Positions 1 to 8,558 of a stretch of 64,000 bases of DNA are shown here, piece after piece. Within the stretch, counting starts at the first letter, position 1, and the number at the start of each line of letters is the position of its first letter. The stretch covers positions 248,001-312,000 of the forward strand of contig NZ_JAGDYT010000008.1 in assembly GCF_049116555.1 (NCBI RefSeq). Reading direction: 5' to 3'. The notes beneath the pieces were generated by a model. That model was not told the DNA's origin, ran no database searches, and saw nothing but the letters and a program-made list of their open reading frames with translations. Both the position numbers and the translations under genes were made by a program. Origin of the DNA: Maricaulis maris_C (GTDB lineage: Bacteria; Pseudomonadota; Alphaproteobacteria; Caulobacterales; Maricaulaceae).

Positions 1-1
1 C

Positions 2-1057
2 AATACGGCAATGGATTGCTGCCGCACCTCGCTGCGTCTGGGCGCCGACGATGTGAAGGTGATGGCCCGCAAGCCGCGGCAATTCTTCAAGGCGTCGCCC
101 TGGGAGCTGGAAGACGCCGAAGACGAGAATGTCGAAATCCTCGTCAATCACTCGCCCAAACGCTTCGTGGTCGAGAATGGCAAGCTGACCGGCATGGAAT
201 TCGAGCTGATGGCGTATGAGCTCGACGACGATGGCCGGATCACCGACACGAAGGTCGCCGGCACCAAGATCATCCCCTGCACGGACGTCATCCTGGCCAT
301 CGGTCAGGAAAACGCCTTCCCCTGGATCGAGCGCGATATCGGTATCGAGTTCGACAAATGGGGCGTGCCGGTCGTTGACGAGACGACCTTCGAATCGACC
401 CGGAAGGGCATCTTCTTTGGCGGCGACAGTGCCTTTGGTCCCAAGAATATCATCTGGGCCGTCGAGCATGGCCATCAGGCGGCGATCTCGATCCACAAGC
501 ATTGCGAGGCGACCGACATGACCGCGCGGCTGCCGCGCGGGGTCAATCTGCAATCCGCCAAGATGGGCGTGAATGAGTGGATGTATTCCAACAGCTATAC
601 CGGCGAGCATCGTCGGCAGATGCCGTTGGCCGAGCTCAAGGCGCGCCTGTCCAATCGCAAGATGGAAGTGGAGACGGGCTATACCGCCGAGCAGATCGCG
701 ACCGAGGTCCAGCGCTGTCTCAATTGTGACGTCCAGACCGTGTTCGAAGCGCCGCTGTGCAAGGAATGCGATGCCTGCATGGATATATGCCCGGTCGATT
801 GCCTGTCCATTGTGCCGGTTGCCGAAGAAAGCGAGCTGCGGCAATCGCTGCGGATTCCCGCCACCAACAAGGACCAGGACCTGTTTGTCTCCGAACCGCT
901 GAAGGATACGGGGCGGGTCATGGTCAAGGACGAAAATCTCTGCCTGCATTGCGGTCTGTGCGCCGAGCGCTGCCCGACGGCCGCTTGGGACATGCAGGAT
1001 GCCGACATCTTCATTCCGCATGTCGACGATGAAACGAAGAAAGTGGCTGCCGAATGA
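2..1057 (+). CDS. FAD/NAD(P)-dependent GltD-like oxidoreductase with C-terminal 2[4Fe-4S] domain (5' end missing)
   Basis: The reading frame is open to the window edge and begins inside a GltD-type dinucleotide-binding motif (NTAMDCCRTSLRLGA), so the N-terminal half lies upstream. The visible part carries the rest of the pyridine-nucleotide-disulfide fold, including a second FAD motif (GIFFGGDSAFGPKNIIWAV). It ends with two ferredoxin-like clusters, CxxCxxCxxxCP near codons 249-260 (counted from the ATG at 11) and again near 310-321. A further CxxC sits just ahead (RCLNCD). Family knowledge: GltD-like flavoproteins move electrons between NAD(P)H and iron-sulphur partners. Its stop overlaps the next start by ATGA, so I infer that it exchanges electrons between the KorA/KorB oxidoreductase and NAD(P)H. 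A free-standing glutamate synthase subunit is less likely because no gltB is next to it. Confidence 0.85.
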   Translation, partial: NTAMDCCRTSLRLGADDVKVMARKPRQFFKASPWELEDAEDENVEILVNHSPKRFVVENGKLTGMEFELMAYELDDDGRITDTKVAGTKIIPCTDVILAIGQENAFPWIERDIGIEFDKWGVPVVDETTFESTRKGIFFGGDSAFGPKNIIWAVEHGHQAAISIHKHCEATDMTARLPRGVNLQSAKMGVNEWMYSNSYTGEHRRQMPLAELKARLSNRKMEVETGYTAEQIATEVQRCLNCDVQTVFEAPLCKECDACMDICPVDCLSIVPVAEESELRQSLRIPATNKDQDLFVSEPLKDTGRVMVKDENLCLHCGLCAERCPTAAWDMQDADIFIPHVDDETKKVAAE

Positions 1058-2889
1058 AGGATCTCGTGGACGTGTCAGACGAAGTCCGGGTCAACGACTT
1101 CGTCATCAAGATCGGCAATGTGAATGGTACCGGGTCAGCCTCGGCCAATGGTCTGCTGATGAAGGCGATCTTCCGCATGGGCGTGCCGGTGGTCGGCAAG
1201 AATCTCTTCCCTTCCAACATCCAGGGCCTGCCGACCTGGTATGAGATCCGCCTGACCAAGGACGGCTATATGGCCCGCTCCGGCACGGCGGAATTCATCG
1301 TCGCCATGAATGCGGAGACCTACAAGCAAGACCTCGCTGATGTCTCGCCGGGCGGCTTCCTGCTCTACGACTCGACCTGGCCGCGCCCCGACCTGCATGC
1401 GCGCGAGGATGTCACCGCGATTGGTGTGCCCCTGGCCCGTCTGGTCAATGCCGCCTTTGACAATGCCCGCACCCGCGTGCTGATGAAGAATATGGCCTAT
1501 GTCGGCGCTGTCGCCGGCCTGACCGGGCTGGATGTCGACGTCATCCGTAACCTGGTCAAGGAGATGTTCGGGACCAAGGACCATCTCATCGACGCCAATA
1601 TGAAGGCGATCGGGCTGGGCCTGGATTATGTGCGCGAGCACTATCCCGATCCGCTGCCGCTGCGGATCGAGCCCATGGACAAGACCGCCGGTCACATCAT
1701 GATCGACGGCAATACCGCCGCCGCGCTGGGCTGCGTCTATGCCGGCGCGACTTTCGGCGCCTGGTATCCGATCACGCCTTCGACCTCGCTGATGGACGGT
1801 TTCAAGGCCTTCTGTGAGAAGTTCCGCGTCGACCCGGACACCGGCGAGAAGAATTTCTGCATCATCCAGGGCGAGGACGAGCTGGCCTCGATCGGCATGG
1901 CGATCGGCGCCGGCTGGAACGGAGCGCGCTCCTTCACGCCGACCTCCGGGCCGGGCATCTCCCTGATGAGCGAGTTCATCGGCTTTGCCTATTATGGCGA
2001 GGTCCCGGTGGTGCTGTTCGACGTCCAGCGCGCCGGCCCCTCAACCGGCCTGCCGACGCGGACCCAGCAATGCGATATCACCTTGGCGGCCTATGCCAGC
2101 CATGGCGATACCAAGCATATCCTCCTCTTTCCGGCCAATCCGAAGGAATGCTTCGAGATGGCAGTACAGAGTTTCGACATTGCCGAGCGCTTCCAGGCGC
2201 CGGTCTTCTTCATGACCGACCTCGATATCGGCATGAATGACTGGATGATCCCGGAGCTGGAATGGGATGACAGCTACCAGCCTGATCGCGGCAAGGTCCT
2301 GACCGCCGACGAAATCGAGAAACTGGAAAAATTCTACCGCTATGAAGACCGTGACGGTGATGCCATTCCCTATCGCACCCTGCCGGGTACCCATCCCAAG
2401 GGCGCCTATTTCACGCGTGGATCGGGCCATAACTGGAAGGGCGGCTACACCGAGGACAGTGACGAGTACAAGGAAGTGCTCGATCGGCTGACCACCAAGT
2501 GGGAGAATGCCGCCAATGCCGTGCCGGCCCCGGTCATCACACGCTGCGGCCAGGACGCCCGGCGCGCGATCATCTCGGTCGGTGGTTGCGATGGCGCGGT
2601 CCTGGAAGCGCTGGACCGCTTCGCCGAAAACGGCGTGAACCTGGATTATCTGCGCGTTCGTGGCTTCCCGTTCAATGCCGAGGTCGACCACTTCATTGAC
2701 CAGTATGACGAGGTCTTTGTGGTCGAGCAGAATCGCGATGGCCAGCTTCGTTCGCTGCTCGTCAACGAGACCGAGGCGCCCAAGCACAAACTGGTCTCCA
2801 TCCTCGATTATGCCGGCATGGCGGCCAATCCGAAATTCATCATCGAGGGCATTTCGGCCCATCTTGAAGCCCTGGGAGACGTCGCATGA
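1054..2889 (+). CDS. korA: 2-oxoacid:acceptor (ferredoxin) oxidoreductase, fused gamma-alpha subunit
   Basis: A 611-residue protein. Residues 1 to about 185 match the gamma (POR_gamma) domain (GNVNGTGSASANGLLMKA). From about 215 comes the alpha-subunit pyrimidine-binding domain (GCVYAGATFGAWYPITPSTS, then SGPGISLMSEFIGFA). A C-terminal transketolase-like domain follows. The gamma-alpha fusion is usual for 2-oxoglutarate:ferredoxin oxidoreductases of aerobic bacteria. With KorB it should decarboxylate a 2-oxoacid, most likely 2-oxoglutarate, to the acyl-CoA and reduce ferredoxin. The start overlaps the upstream flavoprotein by 4 bases and its own stop overlaps korB by 4 bases, so the three genes look translationally coupled. 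Substrate choice between 2-oxoglutarate, pyruvate and branched-chain acids cannot be settled by eye. Confidence 0.88.
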   Translation: MKDLVDVSDEVRVNDFVIKIGNVNGTGSASANGLLMKAIFRMGVPVVGKNLFPSNIQGLPTWYEIRLTKDGYMARSGTAEFIVAMNAETYKQDLADVSPGGFLLYDSTWPRPDLHAREDVTAIGVPLARLVNAAFDNARTRVLMKNMAYVGAVAGLTGLDVDVIRNLVKEMFGTKDHLIDANMKAIGLGLDYVREHYPDPLPLRIEPMDKTAGHIMIDGNTAAALGCVYAGATFGAWYPITPSTSLMDGFKAFCEKFRVDPDTGEKNFCIIQGEDELASIGMAIGAGWNGARSFTPTSGPGISLMSEFIGFAYYGEVPVVLFDVQRAGPSTGLPTRTQQCDITLAAYASHGDTKHILLFPANPKECFEMAVQSFDIAERFQAPVFFMTDLDIGMNDWMIPELEWDDSYQPDRGKVLTADEIEKLEKFYRYEDRDGDAIPYRTLPGTHPKGAYFTRGSGHNWKGGYTEDSDEYKEVLDRLTTKWENAANAVPAPVITRCGQDARRAIISVGGCDGAVLEALDRFAENGVNLDYLRVRGFPFNAEVDHFIDQYDEVFVVEQNRDGQLRSLLVNETEAPKHKLVSILDYAGMAANPKFIIEGISAHLEALGDVA

Positions 2890-3938
2890 CCTCCATGAGC
2901 AAGCCGTTCATCGACAAGCACCTGCCCAAGAACAAGCTGGGCCTGTCGGTCCGCAATTATGAAGGCGTGATGTCGACCCTGTGTGCCGGTTGCGGCCACG
3001 ACTCGGTCACCGCCGCCCTGGTCCAGGCCTTCTGGGAACTCGATCTCGCGCCGGAAAGCGCGGCCAAGGTGTCAGGCATTGGCTGCTCGTCCAAGACGAC
3101 CGCCTATTTCATGGGCCAGTCGCACGGCATCAATTGCGTGCATGGCCGGATGCCGTCGGTCGCGACCGGCGCAAATGCGGCCAATGGTGATCTCAATTAT
3201 ATCGGCATCTCCGGCGACGGCGATTCCCTCTCGATCGGTTTTGGCCAGTTCGCCCATTCCATCCGGCGCAATCTCAACATGCTGTATATTCTTGAGAATA
3301 ACGGCGTGTATGGCCTCACCAAGGGTCAGTTCTCGGCCGCGGCCGATTATGGGTCGAAATCGAAAAAGGGCATCGAGAATGACCAGATGCCGATCGACCC
3401 GTGTGTCCAGGCACTGACGCTGGGGGCTGGCTTCGTCGCGCGGGCCTTCTCGGGTGACAAGACCCAGCTTGTTCCACTGATCAAGGCCGGCCTCAAGCAC
3501 AAGGGGTTTGCCCTGATCGACGTCATCTCGCCCTGCGTGACCTTCAATGATCACAAGGGGTCGACCAAGAGCTACGCCCATACCTACAAATACTATCATC
3601 CGCTCGTGCATACGGATTTCGTCGCCCATGCCGACGAGGTGACCGGCTCCTATGACAAGGACGGGGCGATGCGTGTGACGATGCAGGACGGTGGTGAACT
3701 CTTCCTTCGCAAGACCGAGAGTGACTACGATCCGCGCGACCGCGCGCAGGCGATCGAGACCCTGTTGATGAACAAGTCCGAAGGTGAGATCCGCACAGGC
3801 CTCTTGTATCTCAACAGCGATCTGCCGGACATGCAGGCGGCCAACAAACTGCCGAAAATTCCGCTCAACCAGGTCCCTTATGAAAGCCTGACACCGGGGA
3901 AGGCGGCGCTCGCCAAGCTTCAGGCTCGCTATCGCTGA
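2886..3938 (+). CDS. korB: 2-oxoacid:ferredoxin oxidoreductase, TPP-binding beta subunit
   Basis: A 350-residue beta subunit. The N-terminal CAGCGHDSV and the downstream GIGCSSK supply cysteines typical of the iron-sulphur site in this family. The thiamine-diphosphate motif begins GDGDSLSIG, and the loop NNGVYGLTKGQ follows; GLTKGQ is typical of the family. The start overlaps korA (ATGA). A second ATG four codons in (MSKPF) is a possible alternative start. It forms the catalytic core with KorA. After its stop only 27 bases separate it from the convergent XRE gene, and I see no strong hairpin there. Confidence 0.88.
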   Translation: MTSMSKPFIDKHLPKNKLGLSVRNYEGVMSTLCAGCGHDSVTAALVQAFWELDLAPESAAKVSGIGCSSKTTAYFMGQSHGINCVHGRMPSVATGANAANGDLNYIGISGDGDSLSIGFGQFAHSIRRNLNMLYILENNGVYGLTKGQFSAAADYGSKSKKGIENDQMPIDPCVQALTLGAGFVARAFSGDKTQLVPLIKAGLKHKGFALIDVISPCVTFNDHKGSTKSYAHTYKYYHPLVHTDFVAHADEVTGSYDKDGAMRVTMQDGGELFLRKTESDYDPRDRAQAIETLLMNKSEGEIRTGLLYLNSDLPDMQAANKLPKIPLNQVPYESLTPGKAALAKLQARYR

Positions 3939-3965
3939 ATGGCAGGCCGAACCGGCTCTGGGGTC

Positions 3966-4568
3966 TCAGCTTTCGCTGGCGTTGAAGCGTTCGATGCGAG
4001 GTGCGGCGTCATTGGCGGCGGCGCGGGCGGCGGGGCTGTCTTCGAGGCCGGCCAGGGTGACATGGACGAATCTCGCGCCTGTCTCGTCGCGGATCGGCGT
4101 GTAGCGGACCTGCCAGAAACGGTCGGTCGCATGTCGGTCGACCCAGACCGCCGAGGCCCCGAGGATATTGCCGTCTGAAAGGCCTTCCCGGCCCAGTGCA
4201 TCGAGGTCGCTGATCAGGCGTTTGAGGGCGGGGGTCTTGATGACCTGTTGCGCGCCCTCGAGAAAGGTCTGCGTCATGATGAGGCTGGCAGCCTCGATTT
4301 TGAGATTGTCCGGACCGGTTCGCAGCAGCAGGCAGGGGAAGGGGCTGTGATCGACCGTGGCCCGCAGGTCGTCAAACAGGGAGCGAGTGCGCGGATTCTC
4401 GGCCAGGTTTGTAATGGCGTCCGCGACATGCGCCGGCGGGACCACCAGGCCAGCCTCGAGGCGCGACACATAGGTCTGCGAGACGCCGATGAGTTCTGCT
4501 ATTGCCCCCTGCTTCAATCGTAATCTCATGCGGAGCGAGCGAAGCGTATGTGCCCAGTTTTTCTCCAA
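3966..4568 (-). CDS. XRE-family HTH regulator with PAS-like C-terminal domain (1 of 4)
   Basis: A 200-residue protein. Residues about 8-60 form a Cro/CI helix-turn-helix (KQGAIAELIGVSQTYVSRLE). Residues about 65-180 look like a PAS sensor fold (HSPFPCLLLR near its start, FWQVRYTPIRDETGARFVHVTL near its end). The start must be TTG, because an in-frame TAG lies only three codons upstream and the first internal ATG would delete helix 1. The best Shine-Dalgarno-like stretch (AAGGGG) is about 14 bases away, so translation initiation may be weak. It shares its architecture with three regulators at 6.0-8.0 kb on the other side of a permease. No DNA target or ligand is known. The A/T palindrome at 4633-4645 in its upstream region is a candidate operator. 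Confidence 0.8.
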   Translation of the reverse strand: MEKNWAHTLRSLRMRLRLKQGAIAELIGVSQTYVSRLEAGLVVPPAHVADAITNLAENPRTRSLFDDLRATVDHSPFPCLLLRTGPDNLKIEAASLIMTQTFLEGAQQVIKTPALKRLISDLDALGREGLSDGNILGASAVWVDRHATDRFWQVRYTPIRDETGARFVHVTLAGLEDSPAARAAANDAAPRIERFNASES

Positions 4569-4632
4569 GATCGAATTCTAACCCCTTTTAATATAGGCGT
4601 TATCCTGCCTTTGCGCGCGGGCGAAGGCGCAC

Positions 4633-4645
4633 TCATAAAATATGA
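4633..4645. promoter_or_regulatory. Candidate operator: TCATA-AAA-TATGA palindrome
   Basis: Perfect 5-bp arms around AAA, 65 bases upstream of the first XRE/PAS gene. It shares the core ATAAAATAT with the longer palindrome at 5979-5995 upstream of the second XRE/PAS gene. Regulator binding is inference only. Confidence 0.4.
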
Positions 4646-4677
4646 ACTTCCCACACCCATTCGGGTGGTGGACAGGG

Positions 4678-5805
4678 TTAGAGACCGAGGGATCGGGCGA
4701 CATAGCTAGGCAGATCCGCCATCAATTCGCCAAGCTCGCCGCGCGCCCAGGCCGGCAGGAAAATGGCCAGGACGACGCTGATCATCAGGCCAAGCAAGGC
4801 CCGCATGATGTCCGAGGTGACATCCCACAGGGCAGCGAGCTTCGAGCGCAGGCCGGCGATATAGGCGATGGCGATTTCGCGGCCGGCAAGCATGCCGAGG
4901 AAGACCCAGGTCGTGCTCATCGGGACGTCATTCACTTCCTTGAAGATGTAGAGAATGATCCCGTAGATCAGGTCGATAGCGGTCGCGGCGCGGATGTCGG
5001 TGGAATTGGTCTTCGACAGGACGATTTTCTGGATCTCGCCCCCGCGATTGCGGAAGATGATGGCGTGCAGCGCCAGCATGACGACGGTCGCGAAGACCAG
5101 AAGGAGCGGCGAGAAGCTGACCTGGGTCTGCATCACCGCAACGCCGTCATTCATCAGCGGGAGGCCGGTCTCGTCCAGCACCGGGACGAGATCGGTGGTG
5201 CGTGGCAGGAAGATGAAGATATTGGCGAGGTCCTGCATCAACCACTGGGACCAGAGGAAGGCCGTCGCCGCCCATTGCGCGGCATACCAGGCCGGGTGAT
5301 GCGGACTCTCCTTGGTGCGTTCGATCCAGCGTTCGAAAACCCGTGAGATCAGCAGGTAGACGAAGAAGGCGGCGCTGATCGCGACCACATAGCCGAGCGC
5401 TGACTTGGTCAGCATTCTCGGCAGCACGCCTTCGGTGTTGGCGCCGCCGGTCAGGGCGAAAATGGTCAGGACCAGGAAAGTGGTCGAGACGGGAATGCCA
5501 TAGCGGGTCAGTATGAGCAGGAAGAGGGGCGGGATGGCGTGCCACCACTGCACGCCGCCTTCAGGGTAGGGCAGCGAGTTCAGTCGGCCGAAGGCGATGT
5601 CACCGCCTCCGCCATAAAACCCCCACAGCATCACCGCGACGATGATCGAGCAGGCATAGGCCCACAACACCCACCAGGGCCGTTTGGCATTGGAGCTGAG
5701 GAAAGTGCCGAGCGTCTGGATCGCATCATTGGCGACAATCGAGTAGGCGGCGATCAGGAAGCCGAGGACCGAAAAGGCCCAGACGGCTGTGCTCAAATCG
5801 GCCAT
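4678..5805 (-). CDS. PiT-like inorganic ion (phosphate/sulfate) permease family protein
   Basis: About 375 residues with some eight or more hydrophobic segments. The N-terminal ANDAIQTLGTF resembles the GANDxAN signature of PiT transporters, and GIPVSTTFLVLT resembles their conserved VSTTH segment. I chose the ATG at 5805 (MADLSTAVWAF) because AGAGGA stands about 11 bases before it and membrane segment 1 follows at once. A longer frame to 5901 adds a non-membrane leader with no clear ribosome site. It is flanked on both sides by XRE/PAS regulators and transcribed away from the trio, which suggests local control. Phosphate or sulfate transport is a family-level guess; the GANDxAN motif is not perfect, so the substrate is open. 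Confidence 0.6.
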   Translation of the reverse strand: MADLSTAVWAFSVLGFLIAAYSIVANDAIQTLGTFLSSNAKRPWWVLWAYACSIIVAVMLWGFYGGGGDIAFGRLNSLPYPEGGVQWWHAIPPLFLLILTRYGIPVSTTFLVLTIFALTGGANTEGVLPRMLTKSALGYVVAISAAFFVYLLISRVFERWIERTKESPHHPAWYAAQWAATAFLWSQWLMQDLANIFIFLPRTTDLVPVLDETGLPLMNDGVAVMQTQVSFSPLLLVFATVVMLALHAIIFRNRGGEIQKIVLSKTNSTDIRAATAIDLIYGIILYIFKEVNDVPMSTTWVFLGMLAGREIAIAYIAGLRSKLAALWDVTSDIMRALLGLMISVVLAIFLPAWARGELGELMADLPSYVARSLGL

Positions 5806-5978
5806 GGCGGGGCATCCTCTTGGAGACAAAACACCAAGGGCAGGTAGCAAACACCCGAGTGTGCGATCAATCCGCTTCTTTTCTGTCGGGTGCATCTTCA
5901 CACAAGGGTCGCAGACGCTCGAGCGATTCCGTCCGTCTGGTTGCTTTAGGCATCAGTCTTCACAAATTGCCCCGGTTG

Positions 5979-5995
5979 GGTTATAAAATATAACC
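5979..5995. promoter_or_regulatory. Candidate operator: GGTTATA-AAA-TATAACC palindrome
   Basis: A perfect 7-3-7 inverted repeat between the divergent permease gene (start 5805) and the second XRE/PAS gene (start 6042). Its core matches the palindrome at 4633-4645. Position and symmetry suggest the binding site of one of the neighbouring XRE proteins, but this is not shown by the sequence. Confidence 0.5.
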
Positions 5996-6041
5996 GCCGC
6001 TGCCCGGCACCGGCGCGCCCTCTGAATACGGAGAAGCGCAA

Positions 6042-6686
6042 ATGTCCGACCCGACGATCAGCCTTGATAGCCATACGATTCACTGGCCGTCCGTGATCCG
6101 TCACTACCGGCTTTCCAAAGGCCTGAAACAGGCCGCAATGGCGCATGATCTCGGGGTCACCCAGACCATGATTTCCCGTTGGGAATCGGGTGCCGCCATA
6201 CCGTCAGGACAGATCCAGGAGCGGGTCGCTGACCTTTACTGGGCGTCCCAGACATCCGTGTCACGCTCTGCCTGGCTCGACCGTATTGATCGCCATCCGG
6301 CGGTCGTCGGCGTGATCAATGGCGATGGGCGCATCCTGCGGGCCAGTCGGGGGTTCCGACGCAGCCTCGACTGCAGACGCCATGATCTGGAAGGTCGCTA
6401 TATCCATGAGGCCTTTGAAGGCGACTGGCCGCCCCTGTTCGACGCTCTGGTCTCTGCCGGACTGTTCGAAGGGCGATTGGCCTCGGCCGAGAGCATCGAC
6501 GCCATCACCTTTCTGAGCCCCGACGGGGAGCGTCGGCCGCGCCATGTTCACGGGCTGCATCGCCCCAGTTTCCTGCCCGGCCCGGAAATCGTGTGGTTGC
6601 TGTCCGGCGCTGATGTTTCTGAGCGGGTCCATGCGGAGGTGAAGGCGCGGCTGGGCGGGCCCATGGTTTTGCGAAAGGCGATCTAG
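6042..6686 (+). CDS. XRE-family HTH regulator with PAS-like C-terminal domain (2 of 4)
   Basis: A 214-residue protein. The HTH runs over residues about 16-55 (LKQAAMAHDLGVTQTMISRW). The C-terminal half has a PAS-like pattern (AVVGVINGDGRILRASRGF, then a downstream LEGR) and ends with the family segment HVHGLHRP. A good ribosome site (GGAGAAG) precedes the ATG. It is the first of three co-directional paralogues: the next starts 3 bases after its stop. The HTH is close to that of regulator 4, with identical WPSVIR and LGVTQ-MISRWE blocks, so the cluster probably arose by duplication. No ligand can be proposed from sequence. Confidence 0.85.
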   Translation: MSDPTISLDSHTIHWPSVIRHYRLSKGLKQAAMAHDLGVTQTMISRWESGAAIPSGQIQERVADLYWASQTSVSRSAWLDRIDRHPAVVGVINGDGRILRASRGFRRSLDCRRHDLEGRYIHEAFEGDWPPLFDALVSAGLFEGRLASAESIDAITFLSPDGERRPRHVHGLHRPSFLPGPEIVWLLSGADVSERVHAEVKARLGGPMVLRKAI

Positions 6687-6689
6687 GGC

Positions 6690-7337
6690 ATGGCGAGCGC
6701 GCCGACAGCGACCGGGGCCACTGCGAACATCTGGCGCACGCTCCTGCGTCGCTATCGCTTCACCCACAATGTCAAACAAGCGACCCTCGCTTATGATCTG
6801 GGCGTGACCCAGGCCATGGTGTCGCGTTGGGAAGCCGGAACGGTCCGGCCGGCGGCAGACATGCAAGCGCGGATCAGGGCCCTGACCGGATCGACCGACG
6901 ACATGTCGGCCCCACTGGTCGGCTGGCGCAAGCATGTCGCCTGTCAGCCGGACATTGCCGCCGTGATCGACCGCGATGGCCTTATCGAGACGGCCAGCAC
7001 AGGACTGGCCCGCGAAACGGGCCTGTCGCGTGACAGGATCGAGGGCCGGACGCTCGCAAGTCTGTTCGCGGGAGACCTTGTGGCTTTGCAGGGCCGTCTC
7101 ATTGACCGGGGATTTTTTGACGGCGCGCTCGAAAGCGTTGAAAGTGCGGATCGGTATTGTTTTGCCAATTCACATGGTAAACGCGATATAGGTCCGGTGC
7201 ATGGCCTTCATTGGCCGCATGCCGGCGAAGACAACACGGTCAGGTGGATGCTGACCGGGGCAAAGGTGACGCGGGTGGAGTTTGACCATCTGCGCAGCGA
7301 GTTCGGCGGGCAAGTGGGAAGGTCCGGCCAGGATTGA
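6690..7337 (+). CDS. XRE-family HTH regulator with PAS-like C-terminal domain (3 of 4)
   Basis: A 215-residue paralogue of its neighbours. The HTH is near residues 18-60 (VKQATLAYDLGVTQAMVSRW). The PAS-like half contains IAAVIDRDGLIETASTGLAR, the shared IEGRTL block and the C-terminal segment VHGLHWPHAG. It starts 3 bases after the upstream stop and is followed 19 bases on by regulator 4, consistent with one transcript. The linker and the last 20 residues are the least conserved parts, which might reflect different partners or signals. Confidence 0.85.
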   Translation: MASAPTATGATANIWRTLLRRYRFTHNVKQATLAYDLGVTQAMVSRWEAGTVRPAADMQARIRALTGSTDDMSAPLVGWRKHVACQPDIAAVIDRDGLIETASTGLARETGLSRDRIEGRTLASLFAGDLVALQGRLIDRGFFDGALESVESADRYCFANSHGKRDIGPVHGLHWPHAGEDNTVRWMLTGAKVTRVEFDHLRSEFGGQVGRSGQD

Positions 7338-7356
7338 GCCCACAAGGGGGACGGAT

Positions 7357-8001
7357 TTGGTTGAAGATATCAAGTTGTCGATGACATCGAGCAAGGTCAA
7401 TTGGCCGTCGGTCATCCGCAATTTCCGGATGTCCAAACGTCTCAAGCAGGCAGCCCTGGCTGCCGATCTGGGCGTCACCCAGGCCATGATCTCGCGCTGG
7501 GAAAATGGCGATAGTGAACCGCCCGAACGGATCAAGCGCCGCATGGCAGAGCTGGTTCAGGATGCCTTTGTCATTGCACCCGCGCCGACCTGGGTCGATC
7601 TGGTTTCGCTGAATCCGTCAGTCGAATTCGTCACCGACTCCATGGGCATGATCAAGGCGATCTCCCTGGGCGCGCTCGATCTCTTCGGTGTTCGCCGGAG
7701 CGAGATCGAAGGCCGCAATATCCGTAATTTCCTCGGAGGCGATTTCACCGACGCGCTGGAGCAATTGCGCGCCGAAGGCATGTTCCAGAACAATCTCGCT
7801 TTCGCCCAAACCATGGGCAGCCTCGAGGTCAATGTGTCTTCGGGCATGCAGTCATTGTTGTGCGACTTCATTCACTGGCCGCGGATTTCCGAGGCTCGCA
7901 CGGTCTATTGTATCCATTCTGGCGCGACGCTGGATGAGAAGCGGTATGCCGCTCGTCTGGAAGAGCGCGGTGACAAGGTCGTTTTGCGGCGCACATTCTG
8001 A
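7357..8001 (+). CDS. XRE-family HTH regulator with PAS-like C-terminal domain (4 of 4)
   Basis: I place the start at the TTG at 7357 because AAGGGGG ends six bases before it; an ATG at 7381 is the alternative. The protein is about 214 residues with an HTH (LKQAALAADLGVTQAMISRW) nearly identical to that of regulator 2. The C-terminal PAS-like domain has VEFVTDSMGMIKAIS, the shared IEGRNI block and the FIHWPRI segment. It is the last gene of the trio and a hairpin terminator follows at 8031-8056. Confidence 0.83.
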   Translation: MVEDIKLSMTSSKVNWPSVIRNFRMSKRLKQAALAADLGVTQAMISRWENGDSEPPERIKRRMAELVQDAFVIAPAPTWVDLVSLNPSVEFVTDSMGMIKAISLGALDLFGVRRSEIEGRNIRNFLGGDFTDALEQLRAEGMFQNNLAFAQTMGSLEVNVSSGMQSLLCDFIHWPRISEARTVYCIHSGATLDEKRYAARLEERGDKVVLRRTF

Positions 8002-8030
8002 GTTGTCAGTCGATCCAGTGGAACACGAAA

Positions 8031-8056
8031 GGGCGACCCGTCGGGCCGCCCTTTTT
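8031..8056 (+). terminator. Rho-independent terminator of the XRE trio
   Basis: GGGCGACCCG pairs with CGGGCCGCCC with one A.C mismatch, followed by five T. It stands 30 bases after the last XRE stop. A near-identical hairpin recurs at 8704-8729. Confidence 0.75.
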
Positions 8057-8111
8057 CATGTGATGTGAAGCGCTGTTGTGACGCGCGCCATGGCCTGATC
8101 GGGCACGGTCA

Positions 8112-8558
8112 TCAAAGACCCTGATAGATCATCTCGTGGACATAGGGCGCGTGGTTGTCGCCGACCCAGCAGTTTTTCTCGGACGGCGTGGACAGGTCGA
8201 TCGTCTCACCGACCGCGTATTCGGGCCAGGTTTCGCAATGGGTCGAGGCCATGAAGCCAGGGTCGATCGTCACGGCGCCGGTCTGGTTGTCGACTGTCCA
8301 GCTGCCCACCATTTCGGCATCCGGGCCACCCGCGACCATCATGCTGACAATCCCGCTGGTCGTCGTGCTGTCGCCCATGCTTGCGTTCGGGGGTTCGAAA
8401 TGGGCCCAGAAGTATTCCGGATCGTCCGGCAGGCTGCCGCCGACTATCCCCATCTGGAAACGCTCGCCCTGAGGCGTCCGGACTTCCTGGGCATGGGCCG
8501 AAGCGCCAAGCCCCAAAGCCATGCCGGCAACGCACACTGCAACAGCCGTGACCTTCAT
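8112..8558 (-). CDS. Small secreted protein of unknown function
   Basis: About 148 residues from the ATG at 8558, chosen because AGGGGA precedes it and a clean Sec signal peptide starts there (MKVTAVAVCVAGMALGLGASAHA). The mature part has two cysteines (HCETWPEY and NCWVGD) that could form a disulphide, and a stretch MVGSWTVDNQTGAVTIDPGF that looks like beta strands. I do not recognise a family. It is a single gene reading away from the M28 peptidase region, with hairpin terminators on either side. Confidence 0.7.
   Translation of the reverse strand: MKVTAVAVCVAGMALGLGASAHAQEVRTPQGERFQMGIVGGSLPDDPEYFWAHFEPPNASMGDSTTTSGIVSMMVAGGPDAEMVGSWTVDNQTGAVTIDPGFMASTHCETWPEYAVGETIDLSTPSEKNCWVGDNHAPYVHEMIYQGL

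Noticed and set aside
4678..5901. Longer start of the permease at 5901
   Set aside because: The added leader has no membrane helix or signal peptide, and the ATG at 5805 has a good ribosome site.
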